Assembly (NCBI GenBank): GCA_030386875.1
Contig: CM059563.1
Location: 33,456,139 to 33,520,138 of the forward strand
DNA length: 64,000 nucleotides
Direction of reading: 5' to 3'
Origin: Morinoia aosen
Taxonomy: Eukaryota > Arthropoda > Malacostraca > Amphipoda > Talitridae
Below are positions 45,064-56,446 of the stretch, piece by piece (the first letter of the stretch is position 1; each line of letters starts with the position of its first letter). The position numbers and the translations under genes are program-made. The notes below the pieces were generated by a model. It searched no databases, was not told the origin of the DNA, and saw only the letters and a program-made list of their open reading frames with translations.

Positions 45064-45552
45064 TCAATAATTTGAATGTGCTGTTTTTTTACGGACATTA
45101 TACAATACTTTGGTAGCTGGATAGAGATCTTCATTAGAGGGCTTGGTGCTGTGATGAATACGAAAATGGTTAAAAATGGAGCCCTGATACTTATGTGCAT
45201 TTAACCGCTGCTTAAGGGTCATTCTAGTCAAGCCAAGGTAACAGTTGTTAAGAGACATACATTCTCTCCTCATAAATTTAAATTGATAAATTAAATTGGC
45301 CCTATCTAGATCCCCGACCGCAGGCATTGAAATATTGTTTTTTACAACAAGGTTACTGATTTTGCGATTTTTGTAATAAATTAAAATTTTTAGTCTGGAA
45401 TTACTCTCTACAGGCTTGACAAAAGTGCGTATTATATTCTTAAAGACTCTTTCATCTATTTTGTAGTTAGGGTGCATTTGATTATCGTAAAAAATCTTGA
45501 CGTAACTGGAACATACACTAGCATGGTTATCACCGTTTACAATTCTATTCAA
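45064..45552 (-). pseudogene. PLE GIY-YIG endonuclease (copy C)
   Basis: 162 residues with 'ANLIYQFKFMRRECMSLNNCYLGLT' in part: the IYQF and CYLG elements correspond to GIY and YIG, the helix is 'MTLKQRLNAHK', and 'SIFNHFRIHH' follows. PLEs use this nuclease for target nicking. The frame is open but is only the C-terminal part of a PLE protein, hence a truncated copy. Confidence 0.8.
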
Positions 45553-45929
45553 AAAATTATTAATTTTGCAGTCAACAAGGGTATTAGGGAAATTATTGTT
45601 TACCAGTAACCGTTTTATTCTAAGTACTTCTATGTGAAAATACGCTCAACTACTGCACACTTTGTAAGCTCTATTCAATAATGTAGAAATTACACCTTCC
45701 TTGTAGGTCTGTGGAGCTTTACAATCATAATTAATTGTTTTCCCTGCATGTGAAGGCTTATTGTAAACTGATCTCTGATAAGAAACTTCTGCTGCCTCAA
45801 CAAGAATGGCGTTGCATTTTACCTATTGACTATAGTGTGATTTAGTAAAATGATAAGCAATTTGCTGAGAATTTTAACACGGTATGAACTTCAAATATAT
45901 CGTGATGCTGAGAAATTAGTCATGTTAGT

Positions 45930-46790
45930 ATCTTTTATGAATACTAAATGCACAAGAATTACAAAATTGATGAACGTGTCTTAAGAACATTGTTAAAACT
46001 TTCGTTCAGCCAACAGATCCCGATACGTCAATTAAAGTCTGTGTGCATTATAAAAACCGCAAAATCAGTGACATCTTAGTGAAAAATAATATGTCTGCAT
46101 CTAGGGTTATTGAGCTGGAGAGGGCCAATGTAATTTACCAATTTAAGTGTGACAGAAGAGAATGTAAGTCTCTTAATAAATGTTACATTGGCTTGACCGG
46201 TATGACCCTAAGGCAAAGATTAACCGCCTAAAAATATTAAGGTTCTATTTTCAACCATAGTTGCAAACCACATTGACCATAGTTGTAAATCATCAAATGA
46301 AGATCTATACCCTAACATGAAAGTCTTACATAACGTGGCTAAAAAGAGCATCTTCAAAATATAGAAGCATTACACATCCTTAAACCTGTTCTCAACGAAA
46401 ACACAAATGAGTTTTTTGCTCTAAAATTATTCACTAAAACCGCAGCTTAGAAGTCTGAAGCAACTGCTCGTCGGGTCATTTCGCCCCTATCGCTTGTCCA
46501 ATGAACATTTATAGTGTGCAATACTATTGCTGTACCTGATCTCGTTTAAGCCTATTTTTGTTGTTGATATATCTAGCTATTTATAAAACATTTTTGTGCC
46601 GTGTTTTTATCTTTCACACTGAGTATCATATAGCTTAAGAATTAGATTTGCATTTTACCAATGTAACTGATCAATTTTTCTATACATTTTCAGCCCGATG
46701 ATGATGTTTGTACATCGAAACGTTGCGTTTTATAGACTTCATAGGTAGTACATTTTAACGATTGACAGTCTTCCAATAAAGATATGTTGA
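45930..46790 (+). mobile_element. Penelope-like 3' part, plus strand (copy B continuation or separate copy)
   Basis: A GIY-YIG stretch at 46,043-46,231 ('ANVIYQFKCDRRECKSLNK', then 'CYIGLTGMTLRQRL') and a hammerhead-like motif at 46,695-46,722 lie in the same strand and order as expected for the end of copy B. They are separated from it by the inverted copy C. Confidence 0.75.
46695..46722 (+). ncRNA. Hammerhead-ribozyme-like motif downstream of plus-strand PLE nuclease
   Basis: CCGATGA (one difference from CUGAUGA), T, stem GATGT, loop TTGT, stem ACATC, then GAAACG. The stem is perfect. Confidence 0.55.
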
Positions 46791-47204
46791 GTGAATTTCT
46801 TTGTAATTTATCACGTGATGAACTTCAACTGCATTACAGGACGTTAAAAACTAAAACGTGGAAATATCTCACACATTTGAAAACTTAAAATTGGGGTAAT
46901 ATTTTACAAGATGCAATGCAAAATTACAATAATAGATATCATAGATCAATAAAAAATTTTACCTAACCAAGCATCAATGGAAAGGGGCAGTAAAAAGGCA
47001 TGCGATAACTTGCTTCCTCCAACGGAACAAACTTTCACATTACCGAAATCCGTAATTGGGATATATTAACTTGAAGCATTTTTGATATTTTCTTGTTAAA
47101 AATGCCGTTGATTGATTTCAAAACTAAATCAAATTTACTAAGCTAAACAAAGAGTTTGAAAAAGCAATACAAAAATGATAAAATAATCGAACGAGATTTA
47201 TACA
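46791..47204. other. No gene recognised
   Basis: AT-rich sequence between the PLE end and the second Polinton-like fossil. It may belong to the fossil. Confidence 0.35.
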
Positions 47205-47802
47205 ATGATATTAAAATGTTTGCAACCATTGATAGAACCTTTATCTAAAATTGTTGACGAAACCAAACAAACTAGGTTGGCAATAAAAGATATGCCTCAT
47301 AAAAAATTGAAATCTATCAGAGGAAAACCTGTTGAGAAACTTGCTCAACCCTTTTCTGAATCTTACACTGTAGTTAGACCTACATTGAAGCATTGAATTT
47401 TTTACATGGAACCCTGGAAATGAGCATGACAAAGCCTAAGGCATTCGATGGGATGGTAGTGGCGTTAGGTTTGGAAATAAAAAGGTAGATATTATGGGTA
47501 ATGATTTGAAAATTGGATATAAAGTATTCAAAGGCGCAACTTCATTATGGGAACTATTAACAAAGCAAATTCCTGCTGATTTCAAAGACTAAAATAAAGT
47601 AGGTTATTACGAGATGTTGTATTTAGCTGATTTCTATTTGAGGAAACATGGTACCATAAAAGCAAATAGGGGAGAGAAATATTCTAATTTCGCCGAAATC
47701 TTTTATAAGGACGTCTACAAAAAAAGTTCATTGTGCACGTATCCGGTTCTAAATCACCGAGGTCGATTTGAGACCAAAGTACTTCAACAAACCCAAGAGT
47801 AG
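47205..47802 (+). pseudogene. Polinton-like upstream protein fossils
   Basis: Readings 47,205-47,396 (with 'KSIRGKPVEKLAQPFSE') and 47,614-47,802, plus a short block with 'SLWELLTKQIP' near 47,550, correspond to small proteins of unknown function that accompany the capsid genes in related elements as I remember them. No catalytic motif is visible. Confidence 0.45.
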
Positions 47803-48294
47803 TAAAAAGTTTTACAACTAACCCCAGAGTAGTAAAGAGTTCTACCTACAACGAGGGAGTTTACTTCTGAATCCTCAAGTTCCACTCGAGACCAAAATCC
47901 GACATTACCTAGTTCATTTTTTAGTCCTCACGACGGCCCACTTGTAAGACCAACTCCCACTCCTATACCTTCTCCTACTCCTACCGGAGAGGATGATTCT
48001 AACTTTTCAGGATCGAGTATTATTGTGCCACCTTCTAACGTCAATAATTTTGTAAAAAGACGCCAGACATAATTTGGTTCATTCAAGGCTGGAAACAGGT
48101 GTGTTCAATGAATTGCAAGTTCTCACACATGAAATGTTTGAGCGAAACTTATTGAATAAAAATGTTATGAACTTATTGATTGATTTTCTTTCTAAAAAAG
48201 AAATCTCAAATTATAGTATTAACTAGTAGAAAAAGTGATATTACAACAAATTTTACTCCATCAATTACGTTAAAAATCAGAAAAATTCTATGAA

Positions 48295-48723
48295 ATGTCG
48301 CTAATTGGATTAGATCTGTATCATTCTATTCCCAACATCAATAAAAAGAAAAATACATTTTACTATAAGTTAAATGGTTCTGAAAATGTAATCACAATTC
48401 CAACAGGAAGTTATGAAATAAATAGTATCAATAAATTTATGCAAAAGAAGTTACAAGGTATCATAGAAATATGTAGTTATTCATTCCCAAAATTAAAAGT
48501 ATATTTCAATGGAGAAATCATTTGGAAATTTTTGTTAGGATTTGGGGATGTGGTTTTAGAAGGTGTTGGAGACCATGCAAGTACAAACATAGTAAACATT
48601 ATTTCGGTAAACGCAATACTTGTTCATGGTAACGTAAATAATGGCTCGTACCTCAACAGTTCATTGCATAATATTTTATACACTTTTTCGCCGAAGGTTC
48701 CACCTGGATATAAAATTATGTAA
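48295..48723 (+). pseudogene. Capsid-accessory (jelly-roll-like) protein fossil
   Basis: A 142-residue reading with 'NGSENVITIPTGSYEINSI' (in part), 'HASTNIVNIISVNAILVH' and the C-terminal 'YTFSPKVPPGYKI'. These blocks define a protein that sits upstream of the major capsid gene in this element family, perhaps a penton-like capsid protein. The role is inferred. Homologous sequence continues to about 48,850. Confidence 0.55.
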
Positions 48724-48869
48724 AATTTAAACAAACCTATTCATTTACCGATTTATCAACCTTAAATGTATGATTTGAGGTCGTGGTTCACGGATCAAAA
48801 TAAAAATATACTAAATACAAGAGGTGAAGAAATGACTGTTCGGTTATACTTGAGATGAAGACATTGAAA

Positions 48870-49818
48870 AATAGTTGAAAAATGGAAACTTTACAATGGA
48901 ATGAATCGATTTAAATACATGAATTTATCCAAAAGATTGAAACTCATGATTAAGAGGGTTAGGGCCAAGTTAGGGAAGGATTCCTAGGAATTCTAATGAT
49001 TGGGATGAGCAGCCTTGTCTCCCAACTGAACGAGATCCTCGTGTAATGATACACAACTAATTACTTAATTTATGGTTAACTGAAGAAATAAAACATAACC
49101 TTATCTAAAAATATTCAAGCGGGTTCGGAAGAGACTCATGCAAAGTCGGTTAGGATGAATGCAGAAGAGAGCATATGCATGGGTGGGCGAGGCAACACGA
49201 AGTTCAGCAGGTTATGAGGTAGGGACACGGCAGTAGATCTAACAGCAGTAAGCATAAAGCAGGCTCAAGCTGAACTCCACCGAAGCATGGAGGACGTCCA
49301 GCCTGCAAGTACACCATCAATAAAGCATTGCTAGCAAGACTCTATTAAAAATGTAGGGGGGAAGAGAGAGAGAAAAAATTCAAAGCGGGCACGATTCGCA
49401 AATAAAACAATCAGAAACACGGAGCTATCTGAAAAACGGGACTATAAGAAATACAAGGCTATCAAAAACACAGGGCTATTAGAAACACAGGGTTATCAGA
49501 AACTTCTGCTCCAGAAACACGGGGCTATCAAAAACACGGGTCTATCAGAAACACAGGATTATCGGGAACACCGAATTATCAGGAGCACAGGTTTATACTT
49601 ACTAGCTAGAAATTGAGACTATGTCAAATTTCTAATTAGCTAGTTCTCTGTGGTTCTAGGGTGTGGCATTGCAAAGAACAAAAAAAAGACAATTAAGCAT
49701 TCGAACAAGCTAAAAGCTAAGATTATATGAACTATACATGACAAGAAGGACAGAGCCTGTAGAAGGCTCCATCCTTGCTCACAGCGGGTGAAATTTACGG
49801 TTTGAAAACATTCTGTCT
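48870..49818. other. Unrelated stretch inside the second Polinton-like fossil
   Basis: No gene is readable. It includes the 17-bp tandem array and may be an inserted element, but no terminal repeats or target duplication were identified. Confidence 0.4.
49410..49590. repeat. 17-bp tandem repeat
   Basis: The unit GGCTATCAGAAACACGG and variants are repeated about ten times, with decay toward both ends. Confidence 0.85.
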
Positions 49819-50588
49819 TTGCCTTTCATGCGCGCAGTTGAAGGAGACCAGACGAAGGAGGATTATCGTCGCCCCTACAATGAGCCACAAATTAGAATTG
49901 ATTTAAATCGTGAACCTAATAATATCAGCCTTATTCAGAATCAAGATCAGTTTATATTACCTGCTAAAAGTTTTGTTCATATCAAAGGAATTTTGAATAA
50001 AGAAGATGGAAATGATTACAATTTCAAAGATAAGAAAATATCTACTGCTGCATTTGTTTGATCGAGTCTCCTACAAAATAGCAGATGAAAGAATCGAAGG
50101 TTATAGTTTTTCAACAATTGCATCAACTTTAAAAGATTTACTAACATGCCAACGAAATTCAAAAGAAAAGATGAAATTCTTTTGGAGCGAATGAAAGAAG
50201 AAACACGAAGAAGAATGAAAAATCAAACGATGAACTTATTGAAAGCAATGATTATCCAGATTCAGCAAATGGTAAATTCAGTGCTGTGATTCCATTTGAA
50301 CATATGTTCGGGTTTTGTGAAAATTTTAATGAAGTGATTTATGGAGAAGAGCGTACACTTACTCTGAGAAGAGGTAATTATAATTCTATATTTAAAATTG
50401 ATGAAAAAGATTCCAATACCAGTGATCCTAAAGTTAGCGAGGGAAAAATTACGACAAATAAGCTAGTTTGGAAGATGCCAGCTTATAAATTGTCTGATGC
50501 TTTAAAAATCAAACTATATCGACAACTTGAAAAATATAACTCTGCCAATTGCCAATTTAAACCAACAATTAGAACAAATCATTGCTAA
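49819..50588 (+). pseudogene. Major capsid-like protein fossil (second element, N-terminal and middle)
   Basis: The reading 49,819-50,061 ('EPQIRIDLNREPNNISLI', 'FVHIKGILNKEDGNDYNF') is the N-terminal part. The reading 50,286-50,588 ('FEHMFGFCENFNEVIYGEE', 'KLVWKMPAYKLSDALKI') is the middle part, homologous to 14,796-15,080. The C-terminal part is not visible beyond 50,640, where PLE-related sequence soon begins. Broken. Confidence 0.65.
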
Positions 50589-50799
50589 TTCCCACCAGAA
50601 ATTTCTCGGTTGGACATTACCTACAGATGCATAAATTTCAAAAACCACGATACATTATTTTGGTATTCCACACGAAAAAAGGGAACCGATTTTAAAATTG
50701 TTGACATGAATTAAATGAATTTTAAATTGTGGAAAGAACTTGCTGATTAGAAGTTGAACCTCCTTTTTAAACTTAATCGACTGGAGTCCAAATTCTTGT

Positions 50800-51130
50800 C
50801 AGTAATTTTACAATCTGTTCCCTTTTCCGCTTTAAGGATCAGCTGCCCCCTGCTATGGGCTCCTCTCTGGCTTACCAGTTCAGTTGTTCACGTTTGGAAT
50901 CACAGTACGTAGATTCCACCTGTCGTACTCTTATGTCCAGAGTAGCCGAGCACGCTGGGCGCAGCTGTAGAACCGGTTGTCCTCTAGGTTCCCCTCCACT
51001 GTCCTCTGTTCGATCCCATGCTGAACTGTGACGTTCCTGTTTCCGTCAATCATTTAAAAATTCTTGCAGGTGCTCCTAACGTGATTGATTTACGCATCCT
51101 TGAGTCGCTATACATCTTTAAGCTCAGTGC
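50800..51130 (+). pseudogene. PLE GIY-YIG endonuclease remnant (copy D)
   Basis: Translating from 50,832 gives 'FKDQLPPAMGSSLAYQFSCS' followed by 'ESQYVDSTCRTLMSRVAEHA' and 'CRTGCPLGSPPLSSVRSHAE', which lines up with PLE copy A residues around 'FKDVLPKSMQSSVVYDFRC'. It has the GIY (AYQF) and YIG-like (YVDS) elements and the nuclease helix. A stop follows near 51,027 and readable similarity ends by 51,130. Confidence 0.75.
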
Positions 51131-51834
51131 TTTTCCTCTTCTCGTCGCAAACAAGTAATCAATTATTTACTTTTTTAACGGTTTTATTTTTTATTTTTAG
51201 TTTTATATCTACGAAAATTTGTGGGAAACCTTTAGAATCCCTCGCACAATCATTGAAGGAGAAGGAATACAGAAGAATTTATTTCCATTTATTCTTTAAT
51301 TTTATATTTTAAATTTTACAGCATTTAGAAATTCGATTAGAAACTAGTTAATGCTAAACATTTCTCAAGAGGTATAACGAGCTTCAATTTTGATAGACTG
51401 AAAAGGCACGGAAAAAGAGAAGTTAAAAAGTCATTGATCGCACCAGACGAGCTGGTACAGGACAGACAAAATTTACATAAATTATGAAAACATCGCAATG
51501 ACGATCTTATATCTAGCGACACCTTTAAAATTGTCGTAACGGCGACCTTTTAATTAGTTAAATTTTAAAGGTGTCGCAAAGTCGATCTTTGATGTAATTC
51601 TTTAATGTAATTTTAATGTGTCGCAACGGCGATCGTTTATTTAGTAAATATTTAAGGGTTATTCATACAGGACGAAATTCATTCGTTTAAAAAACTTTTT
51701 AAAAACTTTAAAATTATAATAGCTTTGCGTTCGCAGTTAGGGCGCGATCTAGGCCAAGAAGGACGGCAGGCAGGCCGCCAGTGGACAGCGTCAGGGCGTA
51801 GTTAACAAGAAATCCGAGATCTATGCTCCCAGAA

Positions 51835-51925
51835 CGAAAAGAAAAGAAAAAACATTTATTTTCCAATAAAGTACAAACATGAAATGTCGATACATTGGTT
51901 TTAAAACACCTCAACATTAACATCC
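51835..51925 (-). repeat. SINE/LINE-type 3' tail fragment
   Basis: Minus strand: 'TTTTAAAACCAATG', 'TTTATTGGAAAATAAATG', then a TTTCTTTTC tract. Same order as the tails at 30,655 and 52,805 and the SINE 3' ends. Confidence 0.55.
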
Positions 51926-52804
51926 TTAACTGATTATAACCCAGCCAGGGTTGCCAGATGAATCAGGCAGCTTATGGCCAATTTTTACGAGAAACGATGG
52001 CCAAAATGGCCACTACAAAATGTATGGACATTTTTTCATTTATAAATCACAATTCTAAAAACTTTTTACTCACTTTGACTATATTATGACGAGACCACCT
52101 CCATTATGACGAGACCATTATGACGAGATATTGTAGGTTTTCTGTTTTATGAATCGAGCTATATTTTTACTAATAGCCAAGTGAATTTCTCATGGCCACG
52201 GCGTTCAAAAAATGGACAATCATGTGTAAATTGGCCATGAAATGGCCAATCTGGCAACCCTGCTGAGTTAATCCCATCCACAGCGGAACTCTGGTTCCCA
52301 ATTCCTCCAATCTCGCAACCTCAGCTGAAAAACAACGGTAAAGTTTAAAGAAAGCAGTCGATGTCAGAGGGACGCATATGATTGAATATAAGCAGATTCA
52401 AAGATTAAGTGGAATTCAAGTAAAGGAAAATTATTTAGTTAAACACCATCGCCAAGCACAGCCGTTGCAGAAGTGCCGCAAGTTAGAAACCACAACGGAC
52501 GAAACTGCGTCAGGACGGTTAGAAAATACGGCGGGGGAAAAATCACATCCACTTTTAGAAATCGAAAGACTCCACCAAAATTTATAATGTCTATTCATTT
52601 GTTTCGTTTTATATCGGATAAATCTAGTATAATAATTATCAATACACGCCTGAACTTATGGTGCCACTCAGTGTTGAAACGCTTAGCACAAAGACGAAAA
52701 TTTGAAGTTATAGAGGAAAATCCTCTATTACTTCAAGTTATAGAGGAAAGTGCTCCAGAGTGAGTTCAGTTTAAGGCTTGAGGTTTAAAGTTATAGAAGA
52801 GATA

Positions 52805-52905
52805 TACATAAGAAAGAAAGAAAGAAAAGAAAAACACTTTAATTCCAATAGAGATGGTACAAAAGTACCATCATTGGTTTTTAAAATATCTTAAAGTTAA
52901 TACAC
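52805..52905 (-). repeat. SINE/LINE-type 3' tail fragment
   Basis: Minus strand: 'TTTTAAAAACCAATGATGG', 'CTATTGGAATTAAAG', then a TTTC repeat. It is the closest relative of the copy at 51,835. Confidence 0.55.
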
Positions 52906-53279
52906 TTAGATGATACACACACACGAGTATTGTAATACCCATGTCACTAGTCGAAAAGAAATGATTGAGGGCAATGTACTCCTAATCTTGCTTAATTCAC
53001 ATTTGATGATACATGTAATGATAATTATAAGAGATAACACAATTTTATGGACGATGCATTTTCATTGTGTGGTGAAAACAGTTTTGACAGTTTACATATA
53101 CATGACATAAAACTTCGCAATTCTTGACGCCAGGAAATAATATATGAAACGCTTGTTTCGGCCGATGTTCAAAAATGTCATTTCAAGGAAGCACGAAAAA
53201 AACTAATTATAAATATGTAAGCATGAGGAGCACGAAAATTAAAAATTTTATATTTCTAATTAAACAATTTCAACCGAAC

Positions 53280-54700
53280 AATCATTAGTTGATAAGCGTT
53301 TTATTTTAATATAAATGGATGATCGTACAACAAATGTACAGTTTCTCACGTGAATGCTTTACAATAATAAAGAAATGACGAGTCAGGTAATGTTACAAGT
53401 TGAGAGTGAACAGAAAAAAGACCATTATCTCTAGTTGAAATGCCAGTTGTCAGTTTAGTACACATATGTGCATGTATACATGTAAATATATATACACATA
53501 TACATGCACATACATACCTACGCACGTACATACACCTAACACGTAAACATACACAAATACATTTCTATGCATCGAGGCAATCACAATACATACGCGTTCT
53601 ATAAAAATGCTGTGCGATGTTCAGGAATATAGGATAATGAGCAAAGGAAATTCGTGACAACTTGTTCAGTATGTGTTGCTGCTTACAATTTCTAATGAAA
53701 TATTGTAACGATGTTTAATTAAATATTGTATCGAAAAGATCATTGGTTGCTAATTAAGCGTCTTATTTATCATATGAGGGTGATCGTGCAACAAATATGT
53801 ATAGATATTTTTTTATAAATGCTTTACAATAATAAATTGAAATGAAGTATTACGTAGTGACACATTCACCCATCTACGCACACATAGCGAGCACACGTAC
53901 ACATATACACAATTAAGCATGTGCGCAAATATCAGCGTAAACTAGTCAGTATAAACTAGCATTCCAATCGAGGGACTAGGAGAAAATATCTTTTATTACA
54001 GCATGAATTTTATGAAATTGCCGTTCTAAAATTAGTGGCACGAAACAGTCTACCTGAGTCAGAAACATGAAAACGATTGTTCTACAACGGTTCCCATGTA
54101 CAGAATATTGCCACAAATACGCGAGGCTTAGGTGCTGTTGTTTCTAATATATTCTAGAGCGTAAGAGATGATACGATATTTTTCACTACACTAGCCTAAC
54201 AAGAGAACTTTTGGACGTGAATAGGAAAGAAAACATGAATGTCCTATAGGGGTTTCACATTAGAAAAAAAATCACATTATCTTTGAAATATGGCGCAAAA
54301 TGTCTGCAATTGATAAACATACATAGGCACCACATTTACATGTGCAAGACATATAAGCTTTGGATTGCTTTACAATAATAAAATGAAATGATGTACTGGG
54401 TAGTGTTAGAAGTTGGGAGTGAGAAAAAAGGCTGGTATTTATAGTTATAGTTTATATACCAGTTGCTAGTCCAGTGCGCACAGGTGTATGTGCGTATGTG
54501 CACACATGCAAACCCATATGCGCACATACGCCCATATACGCACACACATATACAATTAAGCATGTTTGCAAATCCCAGCGTATAGGCGATCAAATCATAA
54601 TACCTACGCATCCTTCAAAACTATTGTGTGATGTCTTGAATTATAAAAAAATGAGCAAGGGAGAGTATTCAGCAATGGAGATACCAGGCAAATGAGATTC
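53280..54700. repeat. Three repeated 3' UTR units with CA-rich microsatellites
   Basis: 'GCTTTACAATAATAAA' recurs near 53,356, 53,821 and 54,366. Each is followed about 100 bp later by alternating purine-pyrimidine CA/TA-rich sequence, and in at least two units by 'ATGAGCAA(A/G)GG'. Spacings are about 465 and 545 bp. The unit also ends the second LINE copy at 62.4 kb. Confidence 0.75.
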
Positions 54701-55152
54701 GTCAGTACGTGCTCAGTATGTTCTGTAACTAAGAATTAACGTTGAGACGCAAGATGACGAATTATTTTGGCTTTAAATTTTTTTCGGTCTTTTAGGGATA
54801 TTAATACTCAGGAGAAGTTTGTTCCACAGTAAGGTGCCTGATATTGACAGAGCCTTCTGCCCTATGTGAGATGAACAATAGTTAACTAAGACATTATTTT
54901 TTCTGTTCAGGTTTGGTTGGGGACAGTGAGTGGATGGAAACGCACTATCTCAGCATTGCTATGAGGAAGATACAACGAGGAGAATACGTATTGGGCCCTC
55001 TGCATGAGGAGCCTTTCTTGAAAAGGATTCCAGCTGAATTTATTAAGAAGAGGGGTTACGTGATCACTTTTGAAATTACCGTTGCATACCACCTTGGCGC
55101 CGAAGTTTGTGCATTTTTGTAAATCCCTTTGAAGGTATTGAGGTAAGTCTCC

Positions 55153-56351
55153 TCATACTAGGCTGCAGTAGTCAATGCGCGATAACACCAGGGATTGAGT
55201 GACTAATAATCTTGATTTTTGGTCTAGCATACTCTTTATACGATGAAAAAACATTAAAGTTCCGTAAATTTTGTTGCAGGTATTCTCAACGTGAGATTTG
55301 AAGGACATGTTTCCATCGAACCAGATACCTAGATTTTTAACTTTTTCTGATGCATTAATTTTATCATTTCCAACTGCAAGAGTAAGATCTGAAGTTTTTT
55401 TAATAGCATCTTTGGATACAGAAATAATGCATTGTGTTTTATTAGCATTTAATTTTAGATGATTTAGAAAGTACCATGATTTCAGGCTAGTTGGTATAGT
55501 TTCGGCTTTAATTTGCCTCTCCGGTATTTCCGATACAGAACTTATTATTGCAATTGGAAAATCATCTGCGTACATTAAGATCCGTGTGCTAGAAGCATTG
55601 GAGGGAAATCATTAATGAAAATAGAAAACAGAAGCGGACCAAGAATGGATCCTTGGGGAACACCAAAATTGTTTTGAATGAATGGGGATAATTTATTTTC
55701 TATGCAGACTGCATGAGATCGGTTTGACAAGAAACTTTCAAACCATTGCGTGTCTACTCACAAGTTCAGTATTTTACGTAGAAATTTATCATGTTCGACG
55801 CTATCGAACGCTTTAGAGAGATCGGGTAGCAGCAAGAGTGTTACATTCTTTTGATCGATGTCACTCTATATTTTTTCAGAGATACTGAGTAGAGCATCTT
55901 GAGTGCTAGTGTTTCTTCTATAGGCGTATTGATTTCGGTTGAGTAGATTTGACTCGTCCAGGTGAAATGACAGTGGATTTACAACCTCTTTCTCCAATAT
56001 TTTGAACATTACAGGTAAAAGACTGATGGGCCTGAAGTTTGATGCTGTATTTAGGTCACCACTTTTATGCATCGGTCTAATAATGGAGTGTTTCCATTGG
56101 TTTGGAAACGTGTTGGTTGCTATTGATGTATTAATTATCAGACGAATCCACGGTGCTGTGACTGGGAAACTGTCTTTGATGTATTGAAGACTGATACCAT
56201 CATGTCCAACTACGTTCGTGTTTTTTAATAAGTATAAGATACTTCTTAACTTCGGTAAATCGACAGGACGGGGTCTCCACCTGACGTCAGCCCTCGAGGG
56301 TGCAGTGGGGCATGAATTCTCAATTGACGTCTCACCTGGATTGGTACACAC
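55153..56351 (-). pseudogene. LINE ORF2 reverse transcriptase
   Basis: The reading 56,351-55,866 has 'VVGHDGISLQYIKDSFP', 'FPNQWKHSIIRPMHKSGD', 'NFRPISLLPVMFKILEK' and 'NQYAYRRNTSTQDALLSI'. The reading 55,575-55,153 opens with the catalytic 'YADD' and continues 'VKNLGIWFDGNMSFKSHVE'. These are RT blocks 1-4 and 6-9 of CR1/jockey-type elements. A gap between the readings holds the region before YADD in other frames, so frameshifts are present. Confidence 0.88.
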
Positions 56352-56446
56352 CTCACTGAAAACTTGAGCCCCTAATTTTGAAAAAATGTGTTGAAATCCG
56401 TGGCTGTTGCCAAAGGATTTTCAAAATTACTTATACGGTCTAAATT

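Larger units (their letters stand above)
44741..45838 (-). mobile_element. Penelope-like element (copy C), 5'-truncated
   Basis: Minus-strand copy with the RT end (45,838-45,560, homologous to copy B 44,350-44,700) and a GIY-YIG nuclease (45,552-45,064), closed by a hammerhead-like motif at 44,748-44,777. It lies between two inverted blocks of PLE sequence (44,650-44,745 and 45,830-45,930) and separates copy B from the plus-strand nuclease at 46.0 kb. Confidence 0.8.
47205..50640 (+). mobile_element. Second Polinton-like fossil
   Basis: Plus strand. Small proteins typical of arthropod and cnidarian Polinton-like elements (47.2-47.8 kb), a jelly-roll-like protein (48.3-48.85 kb) and the N-terminal and middle parts of the major capsid-like protein (49.8-50.6 kb). 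About 0.95 kb of unrelated sequence with a 17-bp tandem array (48.87-49.8 kb) separates the last two. The DNA at 49,993-50,031 nearly equals 14,606-14,644, so it is the same family as the palindrome copy. It carries several breaks. Confidence 0.7.
51131..53279. other. AT-rich, no gene; two tail repeats inside
   Basis: Near 51,215-51,270 a short reading 'GKPLESLAQSLKEKE' resembles the Polinton-like block 'GKPVEKLAQPFSE' of 47.3 kb. A GTCG(C/T)AA-containing motif recurs four times at 51,490-51,640, and 'ATGGCCAA'-rich sequence lies at 51,970-52,250. Open frames at 52,378-52,763 are unrecognised. Confidence 0.35.

Noticed and set aside
52378-52763. Two overlapping frames as a host gene
   Set aside because: No family resemblance and they lie among repeat tails; kept only as unassigned sequence.
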